64,000 bases of DNA from Pagrus major (lineage: Eukaryota > Chordata > Actinopteri > Spariformes > Sparidae). A program made the translations under genes and the position numbers. The stretch is taken from positions 19,527,165-19,591,164 of the forward strand of contig NC_133221.1 of assembly GCF_040436345.1 (NCBI RefSeq). The letters are read 5' to 3'. This document shows positions 1 to 19,274 of the stretch, in pieces (position 1 is the stretch's first letter; every line of letters starts with the position of its first letter). A model generated the notes under the pieces. The model searched no databases and was not told the DNA's origin. It saw nothing but the letters and a program-made list of their open reading frames with translations.

Positions 1-7111
<7,111 letters not shown>

Positions 7112-8009
7112 AGAACACTGCACCAAGGGACCTGAAGAAAGACCAAAAATTATGGATTTTAATTTATGGAGATAAAAGGGATGAAAACACAATCAAATAT
7201 TTTACTTTATTAATGGCATTCAAAGACACTCAGCAATTGTTTACAACTTACTGGCCTGTCTGTGGTACATAACGACTAAGTGGAGGCATCCAAAGACAAT
7301 GATACGATCACGGAACATGTTTTCAACACACCGGTATTTTCACAATGAAGGAAATCCCTCACACTCATCATTTTCCCGTCAAACAATGGAATGCCTTTGC
7401 CTTGAGGACATATCAACAAAATACATATAAACTATGCTTTTTTGATGTGTTACAATTGCTACTTGAAAACCACCTGCTTGTGCAGAAGCGTCATGAATCA
7501 CTGGAACAGAAGCTTGGACTGAAAGTTCATCTCACCGACTGCATTACTCAGCAGGGAGCAAACTGCAAACGAACTTTATGACGACTTTAGACAAGTCTTG
7601 GAGTACAATAACAGAGCGGCAGTTTCACCTCAAGTCTTTTGTAAGGTTTACAACCCGTGATGGCTGTGTCATTTCCTCTCATTTCAACTGCCTCTTTGCA
7701 ATTGTGTCTTGTTTTTGAATTTTTATTTCGTGGTATTTTATTTAATTTGGTAACTCTGCAGTACTTGTACAAAATCATGAAGGATATTTTAAAGAGATGT
7801 GTTTTACTGCTGTATCACTTATTGATGTGTAATATTGCCTTGAAGTACAGTATGTCGCCTTCGTAGTGCCAGTAGACAGGAAGCATTGTAACATTATACA
7901 GAATATTGTAAGGTGAGGAAGTAACTTGAAATGGGACCTTTAATTTAATAACACCCCTTTGTACCAGCCTGTGAGTCCCAGCAGACTCTTACCAAACAGC
8001 TACTGTGCA

Positions 8010-9100
8010 TTAAAGCAATAGTTTGATATTTTGATAAATATGCTGAGAGTTAGATCACTATCATGTTCCTGCGTTAAATGTGAAGCTCTGCCTGGTTCTG
8101 TCAGAACGAAACAAACTTGCCTACCAGCACCTCGAATTAACATGTTATATCGTGATTGTTTTATCTGTAGATGACGATGCATAAAAAGGACACGTTGCAT
8201 TTCTACCAATAAAACCACAATTCTTCAGAGGTGCTGGTAGGCAGGAAGCATATACATTAGGCAGGCTGTACTTTTTGGGCCCCCACTACACGCACATTTT
8301 GATATTTGGTAAACAAACAAAATTAACTGCCACATGATGATTATTATGCCTATTAATTTAGGAAGATAAATATTTCAGCTTATCTATTTATATTTCTGTA
8401 GTCATGCGCATTTGGCGAGTCATATATTTATAGGAAAAATATAGTTGTGTATGTTAAAAAATGAATAAGTACATAAACAGGGAACTTTTAAATCGGAGAT
8501 TCTGGAAGATTTTCATGTTTTTTATATATTTTAAAATATATGTTAAACATTATTTAAAGGTGCAATAATTGACCATCTGTCAAAGGTCTCACAACAAATG
8601 GGGTAGCATAGCAGTAACTGCTAACTCTTGCTAACTGAAGCTGCCGATAGCGAGTTAACTTAGTTAGCTTAGTTAGCCGTGCAGCTAATGCTGGTTAGCA
8701 TGGTGACCAGTAAATATCTCTGCAACACAGAACATAGACATAGACGGTTATTTCAGTACGTTGGTTCATTTTTTATGTTTTTAAACCAAAATTCTTACAT
8801 CTTGCACCGTTATTATCGGCAGTTGATGTTCCTCCCCCTCTGCCCCCTAGTGGTAAGGAGGCCCGAGGCACGTGCCTAAAACCTGCCAGGCTAGTAGGTG
8901 AATAGTGTTTACCTTATGACCGAGCCAGGCTACTGGATTCCCTCTGTTTCAATGTCTTCATGCTAAGCTAAGCTAACTGTCTCCTGGCCTGTCTCCTCTT
9001 CATATTTAATGGACATGAGAGTGGTATCGCTTTCTCTCGTCTAACTCTCCGCAAGAAAACAAAGAGGTGTGTTTTCCAAAATGTACGACTATTCCTTTAA
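8010..9100. repeat. Composite inverted-repeat element downstream of pik3cd
   Basis: The left end (8010-8110, TTAAAGCAATAGTTTGATATT then GAGAGTTAGAT) and the right end (8915-9100, reverse complement reading TTAAAGGAATAGTCGTACATT then GAGAGTTAGAC) belong to the same family in opposite orientation. An internal 14-bp inverted pair (CCTACCAGCACCTC at about 8120, GAGGTGCTGGTAGG at about 8227) makes a further hairpin. The centre (about 8560-8880) holds TTAGC/GCTAAC-rich fish repeat sequence, perhaps a separate insertion. Confidence 0.65.
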
Positions 9101-9320
9101 TCACAGCTATCATGAGCGAATGAAAACTAAACGTTCTCAAGCACCAGGCAAAGATATATAAATGTTTGGTCAGAGGATCAGACAAAATAATGAATACATG
9201 AGGCATTAAGACCCAAATAAGTAAATCATCTATGGACTCATATAAGCCATGTACTGGTACTTTACACACGGACCTTTTAAAAGTGTGAATCTGGACCTTG
9301 GGTACTATCTCAGATGATGC

Positions 9321-9324
9321 TGTC

Positions 9325-9383
<59 letters not shown>

Positions 9384-9390
9384 CTGTGTT
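9321..9390. repeat. (TG)n microsatellite
   Basis: About 60 bases of almost uninterrupted TG dinucleotide, flanked by TGTCTGTCTG on the left and TGCCTGTG on the right. Confidence 0.97.
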
Positions 9391-10789
9391 ATTCTCTGAT
9401 ATTTAAGTTATACACTGTAATTCCCATTGCATTTTAAAACTGATGTGCCAGGTGCCATGAAAGAGATTTTGTGCTTGTAGTGTCGTCGCCCATGTTTTGA
9501 CATATCTAATGCTATTCAAAATGGTGTTTGTCTGTTCAAGCTGTATGATTTAACTCTATGGTGCTTTCAGATTATTTTACATGCTGTATATCTTGCCACC
9601 AGTCCTGCAAGGAAGACGATGAGTTTCTCACAGCCTTTTCATTTGGCATGACAGTCAATGTACCGTCTGTACCGTTTATATGAGTCTCTGTACGATGATG
9701 ACTTTTACAGCATAGCAAGAGTTGCTGTAGATTACACAGCGAGAAGATTTAAAAGATCTCAAATATTCACTGTGGAATAGACTTCAAACATGGGTCATCA
9801 CTGTCCCTCAGTATGGGCTCAGCTAAACACTGCTGCTTTAAGCTGCTTTAAGCCATGAGGAGTGGGTCTATTGAGTTGAGCTACTTTTGCAAGTTGTAAA
9901 AAATAAAATGTACTGCTGTTGCCTTTTGGACTGATTGTAATTCATGAATTCAGTCAAATGGTACAAATCTTTTCAGATTCAAGCCTTGTTCTCATGTGTG
10001 CAGCTAAAACAGATAAATCCTCCTGACCTGTACTTTATCTGCATCCTGTTTTTATATTTGTTTCACTTGCTGTTGGGAGGGAAATGTGCACTCAATAAAC
10101 ACTTTGCAACAGCAGAGCGCACTGATGCTTTCAAGGATCCAAGCTATATGTTAGCTTTATTTTCTACCTGTTTGCAGCTTCCATTTCATGTCATGGTCTC
10201 CTGTATGAGACAGTGGGAGTTCATGCTTCACAAAAACATGTTTTTACCCGTTCCCTCAGGTAAAGTTTAGAAAATCAGACGATCCAGTTTTTAGAGCATA
10301 GCAGACGGATGTGCAGTCTGTTTACAACTGAACAGAGAAAGGTAAATTAATTATTCATTTTATGTATCAATCAATGCACAATAATCCTGTCTGAGCCCCT
10401 ATTATTTTTAACAAACACACTGAATGTTTCTTCCTCAACTGGGGCTGCAGCAATTAAATTCATTTCAGATTTTTCACCGTATTTTTGGCAAATGTGATAG
10501 TGTTTGTCTGGTGGGTTTCCGGTTGTTTATTGTTTTAGCAATAATATAACAAAGTTCACAGTGAAATGTCTATCATGAGCACAGGTATGTTTTATGTACT
10601 GTATGATGCTGCGATTGATGATATCTGATAATTTCAATTAATGTGGGAAATAGTTACAGAGTGTTCAGATTGCCTAAAAATTAAGAAACTGCATTTGTGC
10701 TACTATAATATGGGAATTCTTATTTTAAATTGGAAAAGAAAAATGCAAATCTCTGGAAGCCCATTTCAGCCAGTTAATAAAAATAAAAT

Positions 10790-11033
10790 TAAATAAAATG
10801 ACATAAATATGAGATAAAAAGTCAACATTTAGCTCGCAATTTTGACTTTTTAGCTCACAATTATGAGTCATAGTTGTCGTATGTCATAGTTAAGAATTTA
10901 ATATAATTTGTAAAATATAATTTCTGTTTTTATCTCATAATTAAAAATGTATCTCAATTCAAACTTTTTTATCTCATAATTTTGACTTTCTTTCCTTTTA
11001 TTTTAACATTTTATCTCATAATTGACTTGGGGA
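10790..11033. repeat. Degenerate tandem repeat of a TATCTCATAATTTTGACTTT-like unit
   Basis: The phrase 'ttttatctcataatttt(gact)' and near variants (ATGAGATAAAAAGTC, TAGCTCACAATTATGA) recur at roughly 20-40 bp spacing in both orientations. The region is very AT-rich and has no coding signal. Confidence 0.7.
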
Positions 11034-11070
11034 TCAGGGAATATATATTGTATTAAGGCTAAGTTTTCCT

Positions 11071-11296
11071 TTAAAGGGGCACTATGTAGTTTTGGAAAAA
11101 AAAAACAACCAGAAATATTAACAGTATTGATAAGATAATGAAAACTCAGAAATATTTATTTTTCTCATGACTGAATAAACAAGCTGTCCTCAGAGGAAAA
11201 TAAGGTCCCCATGACACTGTTTGAAGCTAGAAAGGTGGCAGGGTCCGCCAAATATAAACAAAGTGAAACAGTTAGAAATTGTGCTGTCCTTTAAGG
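11071..11296. repeat. Dispersed fish repeat (TTAAAGGGGCACTATGTAG type)
   Basis: It starts TTAAAGGGGCACTATGTAGT and contains AAGCTGTCCTCAGAGGAAAA and GTGGCAGGGTCCGCC. It ends CTGTCCTTTAA, an inverted relic of the start. The family assignment is from memory only. Confidence 0.55.
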
Positions 11297-11399
11297 ACAG
11301 TTTGTTTATTCAGTTACTTAAATCATGAAAACAAAGACAGTTTGTTTATTTAGTTTGTTGTAAAATTCGTTTTAACAGAATTTATTACAGTTATTTTAT

Positions 11400-11540
11400 T
11401 ATGATTATCATTATCATTATTATTATTAGTAGTAGTAGTAGTGGTACTACTAGTAGTATAGCAGTAGTATTTATTAGTGTTTTCTGAGACGTGTGTACAG
11501 AGGACAGTCTAGTCTTGTACTACATGTAGGTACAGTGTAT
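11400..11540 (+). promoter_or_regulatory. ctnnbip1: Putative ctnnbip1 core promoter region
   Basis: This stretch lies directly upstream of the probable first exon. AT-rich trinucleotide repeats (ATT/AGT runs at 11400-11475) give way to CG-containing sequence continuing to about 12.4 kb, unlike the AT-rich surroundings. No clear TATA box is visible. The exact start site cannot be set from sequence. Confidence 0.35.
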
Positions 11541-11725
11541 GCTGGGCCAGCAGCGGCCCCAGTGGCCAGCAGCGGTACTGCACATCCACCAGGACTCCGG
11601 CTGCGTTGAGTCAGTCCGCCGTAGCTCTGCCGACTGGAGGGATGTGACCCCGGAACAGGACGCCCTCCTACAACAACACACCATTCAAACAGAGCACAGA
11701 AGAAAGAAAAGCTGGACCAGGAGGG
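11500..11725 (+). other. ctnnbip1: Probable 5' non-coding exon of ctnnbip1
   Basis: A strong splice donor (GAGGG|GTAAGCT, GT at 11726-11727) ends a CG-containing stretch, and there is no known coding match. The coding exon at 21553 begins with an acceptor only 19 bases before the ATG, so a separate upstream exon is required. This is the best candidate. The exon holds an ATG at 11539 opening a long upstream frame and an ATGTGA start-stop element at 11642-11647. The left boundary is a guess. Confidence 0.45.
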
Positions 11726-14136
11726 GTAAGCTCATATGTCTCGTTTTCCTGACGAGCTGCACGTTGTCAGGGGATTTCTGAAACGGTACGTGTGTTTGAA
11801 TCCCGGCGTTTACACTTCTGGCAGAGCAGCGGCACCTGGATGGTGTTTGCACCCATAGGAACTTCATACAGGCTTTTGTCTCGGGCATGCTAGCGAGCTA
11901 GCTTGGCTGGTTAGCATTGGCTGATTAGCCAAAGGTAGCGCTGGTTTAGTGGAGACTAAAATTAAATGTTTGTCGGGTGAAAATGAACGCGACTCGCAAG
12001 TCAGCGAGAGCACTGTCCAAACATTTTTCCACGACGGATATTGGTTCAGATTCATATCGAAAATGCGGTGAAGGCTTGCTGCCTGCTAGCAAGAGCGCTG
12101 CTACAGTTTGAACAGACTGCGTCCCGCAACATGATAACAGGAACCGTTCACAGTCATGTGTGTCCGTCTCTGACAAAACCAACTCGTTTTTATCTGTTTT
12201 GCTTTTTTTTCCATTACGAGTTTGTCTTTAAAGTTAAGTAGGAACATCGAGAGATTACCCGGTGAAAAACTGTAAATCTCAGCTAACGTGAGTGCACAAC
12301 CTCGTTAGCGTTCACGTTACAGTTGTACTGACGTTACTTGTAGGCGAGCAGCGGTGGAGATGTTAACGTTTTTGTACTTAAAGCTTCTTAATAACAACAC
12401 TACGGTCTCCTGCTGACAAGAAAATAAGCAGACTACATGTACATGAAACAAGCCTACATGTAAATACAAATTAGAGACCCATTTATCCCACTCACAACAC
12501 CTACAGTCAGCCATGGCAGTGCTCAGACTCAGAGAACATTCAAAATGCTGCTCCTGTTCATGTGTTCGCTCTCTTTCAAATTGGCTTTAATGCTCAAGTT
12601 TGTTTTTCACATAACTCCTTCATTGGTTTTCTATTTTTGGATCACACCACCCATGGATGCATTGTGCTACCCTGCCTTTTACAGTGTCTGCTTTCCCCCA
12701 CATGTCAGATAGCTGACAACCCTCTGAGTGGTGAAGCTGGCACCCTGCCGGCAGCAGGGCATTGATGACTGCTGCAGCCAGTGGGTATCAAGGCTTGGCC
12801 ACAGGGCAAGCGCTCCCAATCCTCCTGGCAACTAGCAGAGTTGGTCATGAACCACAGTATGTCAAGCCCGCCTTAGTTTGCACATTCCCCTAGCTGGATG
12901 GATTTTGGAGAGAAATCAGGACCCCCGGCCTCGCCTCCCACCCCTCCTTGCCTCCTCACACTCCGGGCAGGTGCTCTTCAGCGCCTGCTCAACCCCCCTG
13001 ATCCCCGAGGGGATCTCATCAGCTGCCTGCGAGCGCAGTTTGGGAGGGTGGGCTGGTTCATCTCACAACCTCTTGCTCTGCACTTGGCACAGAAACTTGT
13101 CAGCCTGTCAGCATTATTAACCAGCCCATGTAGTGGCCTGTTGTGACACGATGATAGTAGAGCTGCTTGCGGCCGTGCATGGCTTACGCACCCAGTCCAA
13201 ATAACACCAGCGAGGCTTTTTAACTGTGTTAAAGAAAGCATTGCTATCTTTCTTGTCCGCAGTTCTTTGTCTGTTGTGCATGTTATCCTGCACATTTGCA
13301 TTGCATTGTATTCCTCCAAGCGCACAGATCATATAACTTTCAGATTTCTATGCTCTGCCTTGACGCTGGCGCCTTTGAAATCTTGCAGCCGCACCCCCAA
13401 GGGACCAGCTTAAGGCAGCAGCTTCTGTTTCAATTCCTCTGAGGGACCCTCAGGAGAGAGCTAAGATGTTCTGAGATCATACACTAGATTTAATTATGTT
13501 AGGCCTATATAGCATGGTCTGTGGAAAACCCTGTTGTATCACACATGGTGTCTTGGAGAAATTTGCAAAATTAGGTTGGCATAATCTGAAGGTAATATTT
13601 TTTTTAACTATCTAGGAAAAGCTTGTATTTCCCAGTGACTCAAGGTATAAATTATTTTAAACTCACTCTCTGTAGGTCCTAATATTAACTTAATGTGGCA
13701 CAGCAATAGTCAAAGGACAGTTAAGCACACCCAGAAACCCAGCAATGAACTAAGCAGTTGAACAGGATTGTTTGAGTTCATGCCTCACGTGGTGACAACA
13801 AGACATGACCTACTTATCAATCATGTTTTCACAATCCAGTTCATCACCATTGTCCCCAAATACTGTAGCCATTGTTGTGGGCACTGTACATGTGAGGAGA
13901 TGGCTTCACACAAAGGCAGCGTGACAGCAGACATCCAGTTAAGTCCAAGCCAGAGCCTTTCTGGCCTGCGATGTCTGCTCGTCTGGCTCACGCTGTTTCA
14001 GGACCCCATGCTGCCCCGACCTGGAGGGAGTCAGTCTGCTGGGTGTGCGGCAGGTCAAATAGTTTTCATGATGTTTCCTGCAGGTTTGGATGGGTATAAG
14101 CTCAGACGATCAGACTGACATCATTATTAAAATGTC

Positions 14137-14365
14137 TAGAGCTGCAACGATTAATCGATCGAGCAATGAAAGAAAATTGAGACCAGCTATTTTTATAATC
14201 GATTAAACGTTTCGGTAATTTTTCAAGCTGATTCCAGCTTCTTAAATGTTAGGATTTCCTGCTTTTCTATGTCATTTATGATAGTAAATGAAGATTCTTT
14301 GGGTTTTGGACTATTGGTTGGAAGAAAGAAGCAATTTGAAGATGACACTTTGGGCTCTGTGACAA
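14137..14365. repeat. hAT-like MITE remnant (TAGAGCTGCAACGATTAATCG end)
   Basis: The left end TAGAGCTGCAACGATTAATC is the typical terminal motif of the 'TAGGGCTGCAAC...' family in fish (superfamily from memory). The interior shares GGTTTTGGACTATTGGTTGG with the copy near 25.5 kb. The right end is not preserved. Confidence 0.65.
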
Positions 14366-15196
14366 GATAAATAGTGAAATTGATGCTGAACTGCAGTGTT
14401 GAATGAGATTATTGTTCTGTCCTAATTTCAGCATGACTACTACTAGTTTAATTAGGTTTCGTGACATGGGTAATCATCAGTAGAGGAGAGCATGTGTGCG
14501 TGAGCGAGTGTGTACCTGCAGTGACACAGCTGCTCAACAGAACCAGGCCAGGTTGTTTGCAGCCCAGCTGGCAGCCACACCAGGCTTCTAGCCTTCTTAA
14601 GTTTCTCACACATTTGCTTGAGATGTTGGAGCAGCTCATGATTGAATTCAAGTTATTTTTCCTTCTCAGTTTTTCCCATCTGTAGAGGCTGTCGACCTCT
14701 CAGGGATTTAAAGAGTTCAGGCTGTTAGCAGCGCCGAACTCCACGCAAAGACAAATTTGTCCATCAATCCTAAGACCTGTTTCTTGTTTTTCTGCTTGCT
14801 GCAGGAATTTGATTTCTAAAACAATCAGACATTGTGACTCATGCGAGCAGCTGATTCTTGAGGCAATAACAAGCTCGAAAAGTGAACCGGGCCCTGTGTG
14901 ACTGGGCCAGTGCACTGTGGCAGCAGCCTCTGCCCTTCATGCACCTCAGCAAATGTGAGGGCCTATCACATTGCATACTGTGATCTCTGGCAGCAGATCC
15001 TCACTGCACTGTGTGGCCCTGTCACAGTGTTGAAATGATCTTGAGAAGTCTTCTCCATGTTTTTATTTCTTAGAGACACTAATGTACACAAGATTTCTGG
15101 AATGCAGAGAACCAGAGGAACACAGTTCACTGCCTTTTTTCCTCACTCATACATTTAACATAACACGATGCATATCTGAAGAAAACATACTAATAT

Positions 15197-15728
15197 CGAG
15201 GGATGCACGATATGGACTCAACCAATACAATAACTGATAATTACCTGACTCTAATGGCCAATACCGATAAAATAACCGATAATAGAAACCAACATTTTTA
15301 TGCTTTTTTTAATGCACACCTAAGATGTAGTGAGCAAAGATGGTTTGCTTGATATTACATAGCTGTGATAAGATTTTATGGTTAAACTTGAAGACTTTTT
15401 CCCTTGTGTTGTGTTCTTCTTGTAAAAAAAAGTCCACACAGTGATGACATGTGTGGCTCTTGTCTACATTGCGTGGCTCTACACAGGTGCAGCAGTATGA
15501 CGTTGCAAGTGCGACATCAGTGTGTTTGTTGGCCACTCACAAAACAACTTCACAGGTGCATACCGCCACCTACTGTGTTTAGATTCTGCACTTGTTAAGT
15601 CAACAAAAGCAATTTTGCTTTGTATTATTGGCTAGATTTATCGGCTATAATTTCTTCATCTGCCGATAATGTAAATTTTCCATTATTTGGCGGATTTTTT
15701 ATCTGTGCAATATATATAGTGCATCCCT
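15197..15728. mobile_element. 532-bp hAT-type non-autonomous transposon with perfect 8-bp target duplication
   Basis: The ends AGGGATGCACGATAT and ATATAGTGCATCCCT form inverted termini. The 8-base sequence ACTAATAT occurs immediately outside both ends (15189-15196 and 15729-15736), the target duplication length of hAT transposons. The interior holds repeated CCGATAA/TTATCGG motifs. A 64-codon frame inside (15404-15598) is not transposase-like. The intact duplication suggests a fairly recent insertion. Confidence 0.88.
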
Positions 15729-15848
15729 ACTAATATCATGATATGGATTCCAGCTATATTCCTACTACAGCAGCAGATATTCAGTCTCCTGCTATGTGCT
15801 CAGAGGGCAGGGAAGCAGATGCTACTTGTGATACAATACTGTCTCAAT

Positions 15849-16013
15849 TAGAGCTGCAACAATTTGTCGATTAATCATTTAGTTGATGGAAAGAAAATTA
15901 ATTCCCAGCTACTTGAATGAGTAAATAAGTGTTTCAGTCATTGATTAATTTCAAGCAAAAATGTCAAACGTGTCTTTAAGGAATGAAATATACTCATCAT
16001 TTTTATGCCCAAC
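15849..16013. repeat. hAT-like MITE fragment (TAGAGCTGCAAC family)
   Basis: It starts TAGAGCTGCAACAATTTGTC and continues with ATTAATCATTTAGTTGATGG, the family's usual order. It is truncated on the right, just before the next copy. Confidence 0.6.
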
Positions 16014-16075
16014 CTAGAAACAAAATGTATTATTATTTATTAAACACTTTTAATGGTGCAACTTATTCACTTGAA

Positions 16076-16416
16076 TAGGGCTGCAACTAATCATTTTTTC
16101 ATTGTAGACTATTTTTTCAATTAATCAATTAGTTTTTTTCATAAAATGTCAGAACATGGTAAGAAATATCGATCAGTGTTTCCCAAAGCCAAAGATGACA
16201 TGCCCAAATGTCTTCTTTTGTGCACAACCCAAAAGTAATGATTTGATTGTCCATGGAGAAGTAGAGAAACCAGAAAATATTCACATTTCAGAAGCAGCGA
16301 GAAAGGAATTGGACTTTTTTTCTTTTCTTAAAAGTTGTCTCGAACCAATTTATCTATTATCAAAGAAGTTGGTGATTAATTGTATAGTTGACAACTATTC
16401 GATTAAACAACTAACC
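16076..16416. repeat. hAT-like MITE copy (TAGGGCTGCAAC family)
   Basis: It starts TAGGGCTGCAACTAATCATT. The interior carries AAAATGTCAGAACATGG, GTGTTTCCCAAAGCC and GACAACTATTCGATTAAAC as in other copies. The open frame covering 16156-16479 is a by-product of this repeat, not a gene. Confidence 0.75.
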
Positions 16417-16599
16417 ATGTCATTCTTCGATTCACAACTGATTGCAAAACAGCTGTCAATGATTCGTCATGGTAACTAAATGTGGATGAAAAGATGAAAA
16501 AAGGACCTCTGAAATTGTTAAATAATTTTTCAACAGGCAGAATTAAATTATGTTTTTTAAGATTAGATATACTGTAATTTTATGCACAAGGGAGAGACA

Positions 16600-16623
16600 A
16601 TATTATATATATATGTATGTATG

Positions 16624-16721
<98 letters not shown>

Positions 16722-16722
16722 A
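16600..16722. repeat. (TA)n microsatellite with TATG and TTTATA interruptions
   Basis: About 120 bases are nearly pure TA, with a TATGTATGTATG block at the left and three TTTATA interruptions. It can form cruciform or hairpin structures and may cause assembly length error. Confidence 0.97.
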
Positions 16723-17134
16723 AGTACGTTTTAATGTGTCTATAAAAACTTGATTTATGTAATTTATACACTTGAATGCAATGAATTGAGACCCAATGAT
16801 TGAGACAATTCTCAACTGCTAGAAAGCAGAGCTGTTAAAATGAGTGCAGCGTCACAATATGTTTCCATGTCAGTTTTGAGTCTCACCACAGATTGGAGGA
16901 TATAAGCTGGGTGTCATGTTGTTTTTTGTCTCTTTTAGATTTCTCAGTTCAGTGTCATTGATGCTGTGGTTTAACTGGGCTGCCTAGAGGGGCTCACAGA
17001 GCTCGATGTCTCAGCTCAACCCAACATCACAACACTGACAAGAGCCCAACATGGGCAGCGAGGGGGGATTAGGCCCAGATCAGCATTAAAGAAAGCCTTT
17101 GATTACGTCTGGAATATTAGCCGCATGCGTCTGA

Positions 17135-17176
17135 GGCTGGCTGAGCATCCCCCGGGGGATTAGTGTTGAGCCAGCC
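17135..17176. other. GC-rich hairpin/dyad with perfect palindrome
   Basis: ATCCCCCGGGGGAT (17147-17160) is a perfect 14-bp palindrome. It is enclosed by GGCTGGCT (17135-17142) and AGCCAGCC (17169-17176), which are exact reverse complements. It lies in a non-repetitive GC-richer patch of ctnnbip1 intron 1. It could be a regulatory dyad or an old element remnant. Confidence 0.6.
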
Positions 17177-17673
17177 CACCTCAGAACCCAACATCAAGCC
17201 CAGACAAAGAGCCTGACAGGACCCTTATTGTGGTCCTTGAAATGATGTAACACATGTTACACAGAAGAGTGTTTACATCAGTTTAATGCTGCTAGCAGAC
17301 TTTACATAGGAAGGGTCGTCTTACAAAATCCTAATGTAGGTTTTTAGCTGTGTAACTGTTTATAGCTTTATTATATAAACTATGATACATGTTTCAGTTC
17401 TTTGAGAAGTCTTATTAAAATGGTTTAGTGGATGTGTCAGAGCAGACAAATAAAGTATGTTAGTCTAAACTGTCAAAGAGCAGTCTAGATGGATTTGGTT
17501 GTTTGTGGCAGCCATGTTATTCATGACATTTCTCTCTATAAATAGAAGAGTTTGTGTTTTATGTTCCCCCAGAGGAGTTTGAAACAGAAGTCAGCTTGAA
17601 ATGTTAAGAGACGTATGACAAATCGTGTCAGTGTCTTGCAATGAATTTATGGGTCGGTCTACATTTTGTGAAA

Positions 17674-17757
17674 GAGCTTCAACGATCAGTCATTTAATCT
17701 CGAAAATAATCAACAGTATAAGTGAAAATGATAATAATTGTTCGCTTAGCAGCCCTA
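17674..17757. repeat. Short MITE remnant, about 84 bp
   Basis: The left end AGAGCTTCAACGATCAG and the right end GCTTAGCAGCCCTA are degenerate inverted termini of the GCTGCAAC family. AAAATAATCAACAG lies between them. Confidence 0.5.
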
Positions 17758-18074
17758 TCGTGTAATAAAAAGGCAGATGTTTTTAGGGACAATCTTACTA
17801 GGTCACAAAAAATGGATCAACAACATTTCTGATTGATTAATTGTTTGATATTTTATTAAATTTACCTTGTAACCTGGTAAATCCCAAACATTTACTGGCT
17901 TCAGCTTCTCAAATGTTAGGATTTGCTGATTTTTTTATGTTTTACATAATTTTAAATGTAATATTTTGGGGGTTGATAGTGTTGGTCAGATATAACAAGT
18001 AATTTCAAGAGGTAACCTTGGACACCCTAGAGTTTTTGGACTATTTCTTGGACAAAACAAGCTATTTGAACCAG

Positions 18075-18406
18075 AGCTAGGCAATATTTTGATGTTGATT
18101 TTCTATTGTTATTGGGATACGAGACTATAAATCATCTTTGATTGTGGATATCATTATATTGTGATGTAGCGTAAGTGTAGTCTTTTCCTGATTTTAAAGG
18201 CTGAATTACAGTAAAATGATGTACATTTCTCTTCTTACTAGACTGCTCTACTTGTTCTAAATATTGCCACTTAGTCATCATATCTTTTTTTTATCAGTTA
18301 TATCGATGAAAGTACCAATAGTCATCCCTACAATACTGTGGCAATATCAATATCAAGGTATTTGGTCCAAAATATGTGATATTTTCAATTCTGTCACCCA
18401 GCCTAT
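18075..18406. repeat. Dispersed inverted-terminus repeat (GCTAGGCAATAT...CACCCAGCC)
   Basis: It starts AGCTAGGCAATATTTTGATG and ends ATTTTCAATTCTGTCACCCAGCCT. The middle contains TCTTTTCCTGATTTTAAAGGC and AATATCAATATCAAGGTATT. It is a familiar fish repeat (from memory) and gives rise to a spurious 64-codon frame at 18264-18458. Confidence 0.65.
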
Positions 18407-19274
18407 TTATGAAGTGCTTTTGAGGAGATTTCAAAATGTCGAGGTATATATTGTGTAATACGTACTTATAAGTACAAACTTTAAAAAAAAAATAGCTGCA
18501 TTCATATTGTCAAATATTACACCTGACTATGAGGACATTTTTGGCTTTTAAAATCATCTTCCACTGGACTTTACCATGACCCAAAGTGTTGAAAATGCTG
18601 TAATCCAGCAGTGATACCCAGGAAGACATTATTTGGAGGTTAAGCCCATCGCAGTGAGGCGCTGCACACCAGGCACCCGAGTACCATCTGCCGCATTGCT
18701 GGAATTATAAACGTGGTTGGAAAGCTGTTCTGTTCAGCAGGATTGCATGAGTGGAACTACTGGTTACATAATCATATGCACAATGTTAATCACTGTTTCA
18801 TACATGTTATCATCCAGTTCACAGAGTACCAGAATTCTAATGATTCTAGTTCTGCAGTTATTCACCTGCCAAAATAGTCAACAAATCAATCTTTCTGTCA
18901 ATCAATCTCAAAGCAGATACCGCTGTGAAAGTTTGATGCGATTCGCTGGTAAAATTACAAATCGCAACCCTCAAAACAGTCGGCAGCCTGGGCAGAGATG
19001 TTACTAAATATGGCCAGTTTTCAAACTTCAAAAGCGAACATCAGAAGATCAGAAATGCCTCAATCATGAAAGTGGTGGGCCTATTTATACACATGATGAA
19101 TGTGAAATATACTGGCCTTTTGTGCTGTAGCAGACATGAAAATAGTTAAGTTATCAAGTCTCAAAATAAGCCTGAATATTAATGAATGTTTGTATCATCC
19201 TTGTCTTTGAAAATCTCAGGACAAAACAACACCTTTTGGCAATTAGGGTAAATCCTGTCTGTCAGTCATTCTCC

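Larger units (their letters stand above)
7112..10270 (+). other. pik3cd 3' UTR and downstream flank
   Basis: Where the mRNA ends is not certain. AATAAA signals lie at 8204, 9902 and 10094. The last two are outside the recognisable repeat and each is followed by GT/T-rich sequence. Short frames in this stretch (for example 9944-10270) look non-coding. A transposon-like block occupies 8010-9100 and a TG microsatellite 9321-9390. Confidence 0.5.

Noticed and set aside
12878..13332. Overlapping frames on both strands (80-115 codons) in a GC-richer patch
   Set aside because: Several frames are open simultaneously on both strands, which reflects base composition. No protein resemblance was found.
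16156..16479. 107-codon open frame on the + strand
   Set aside because: It lies within a GCTGCAAC-family MITE whose other copies do not keep the frame. It is a by-product of repeat sequence.
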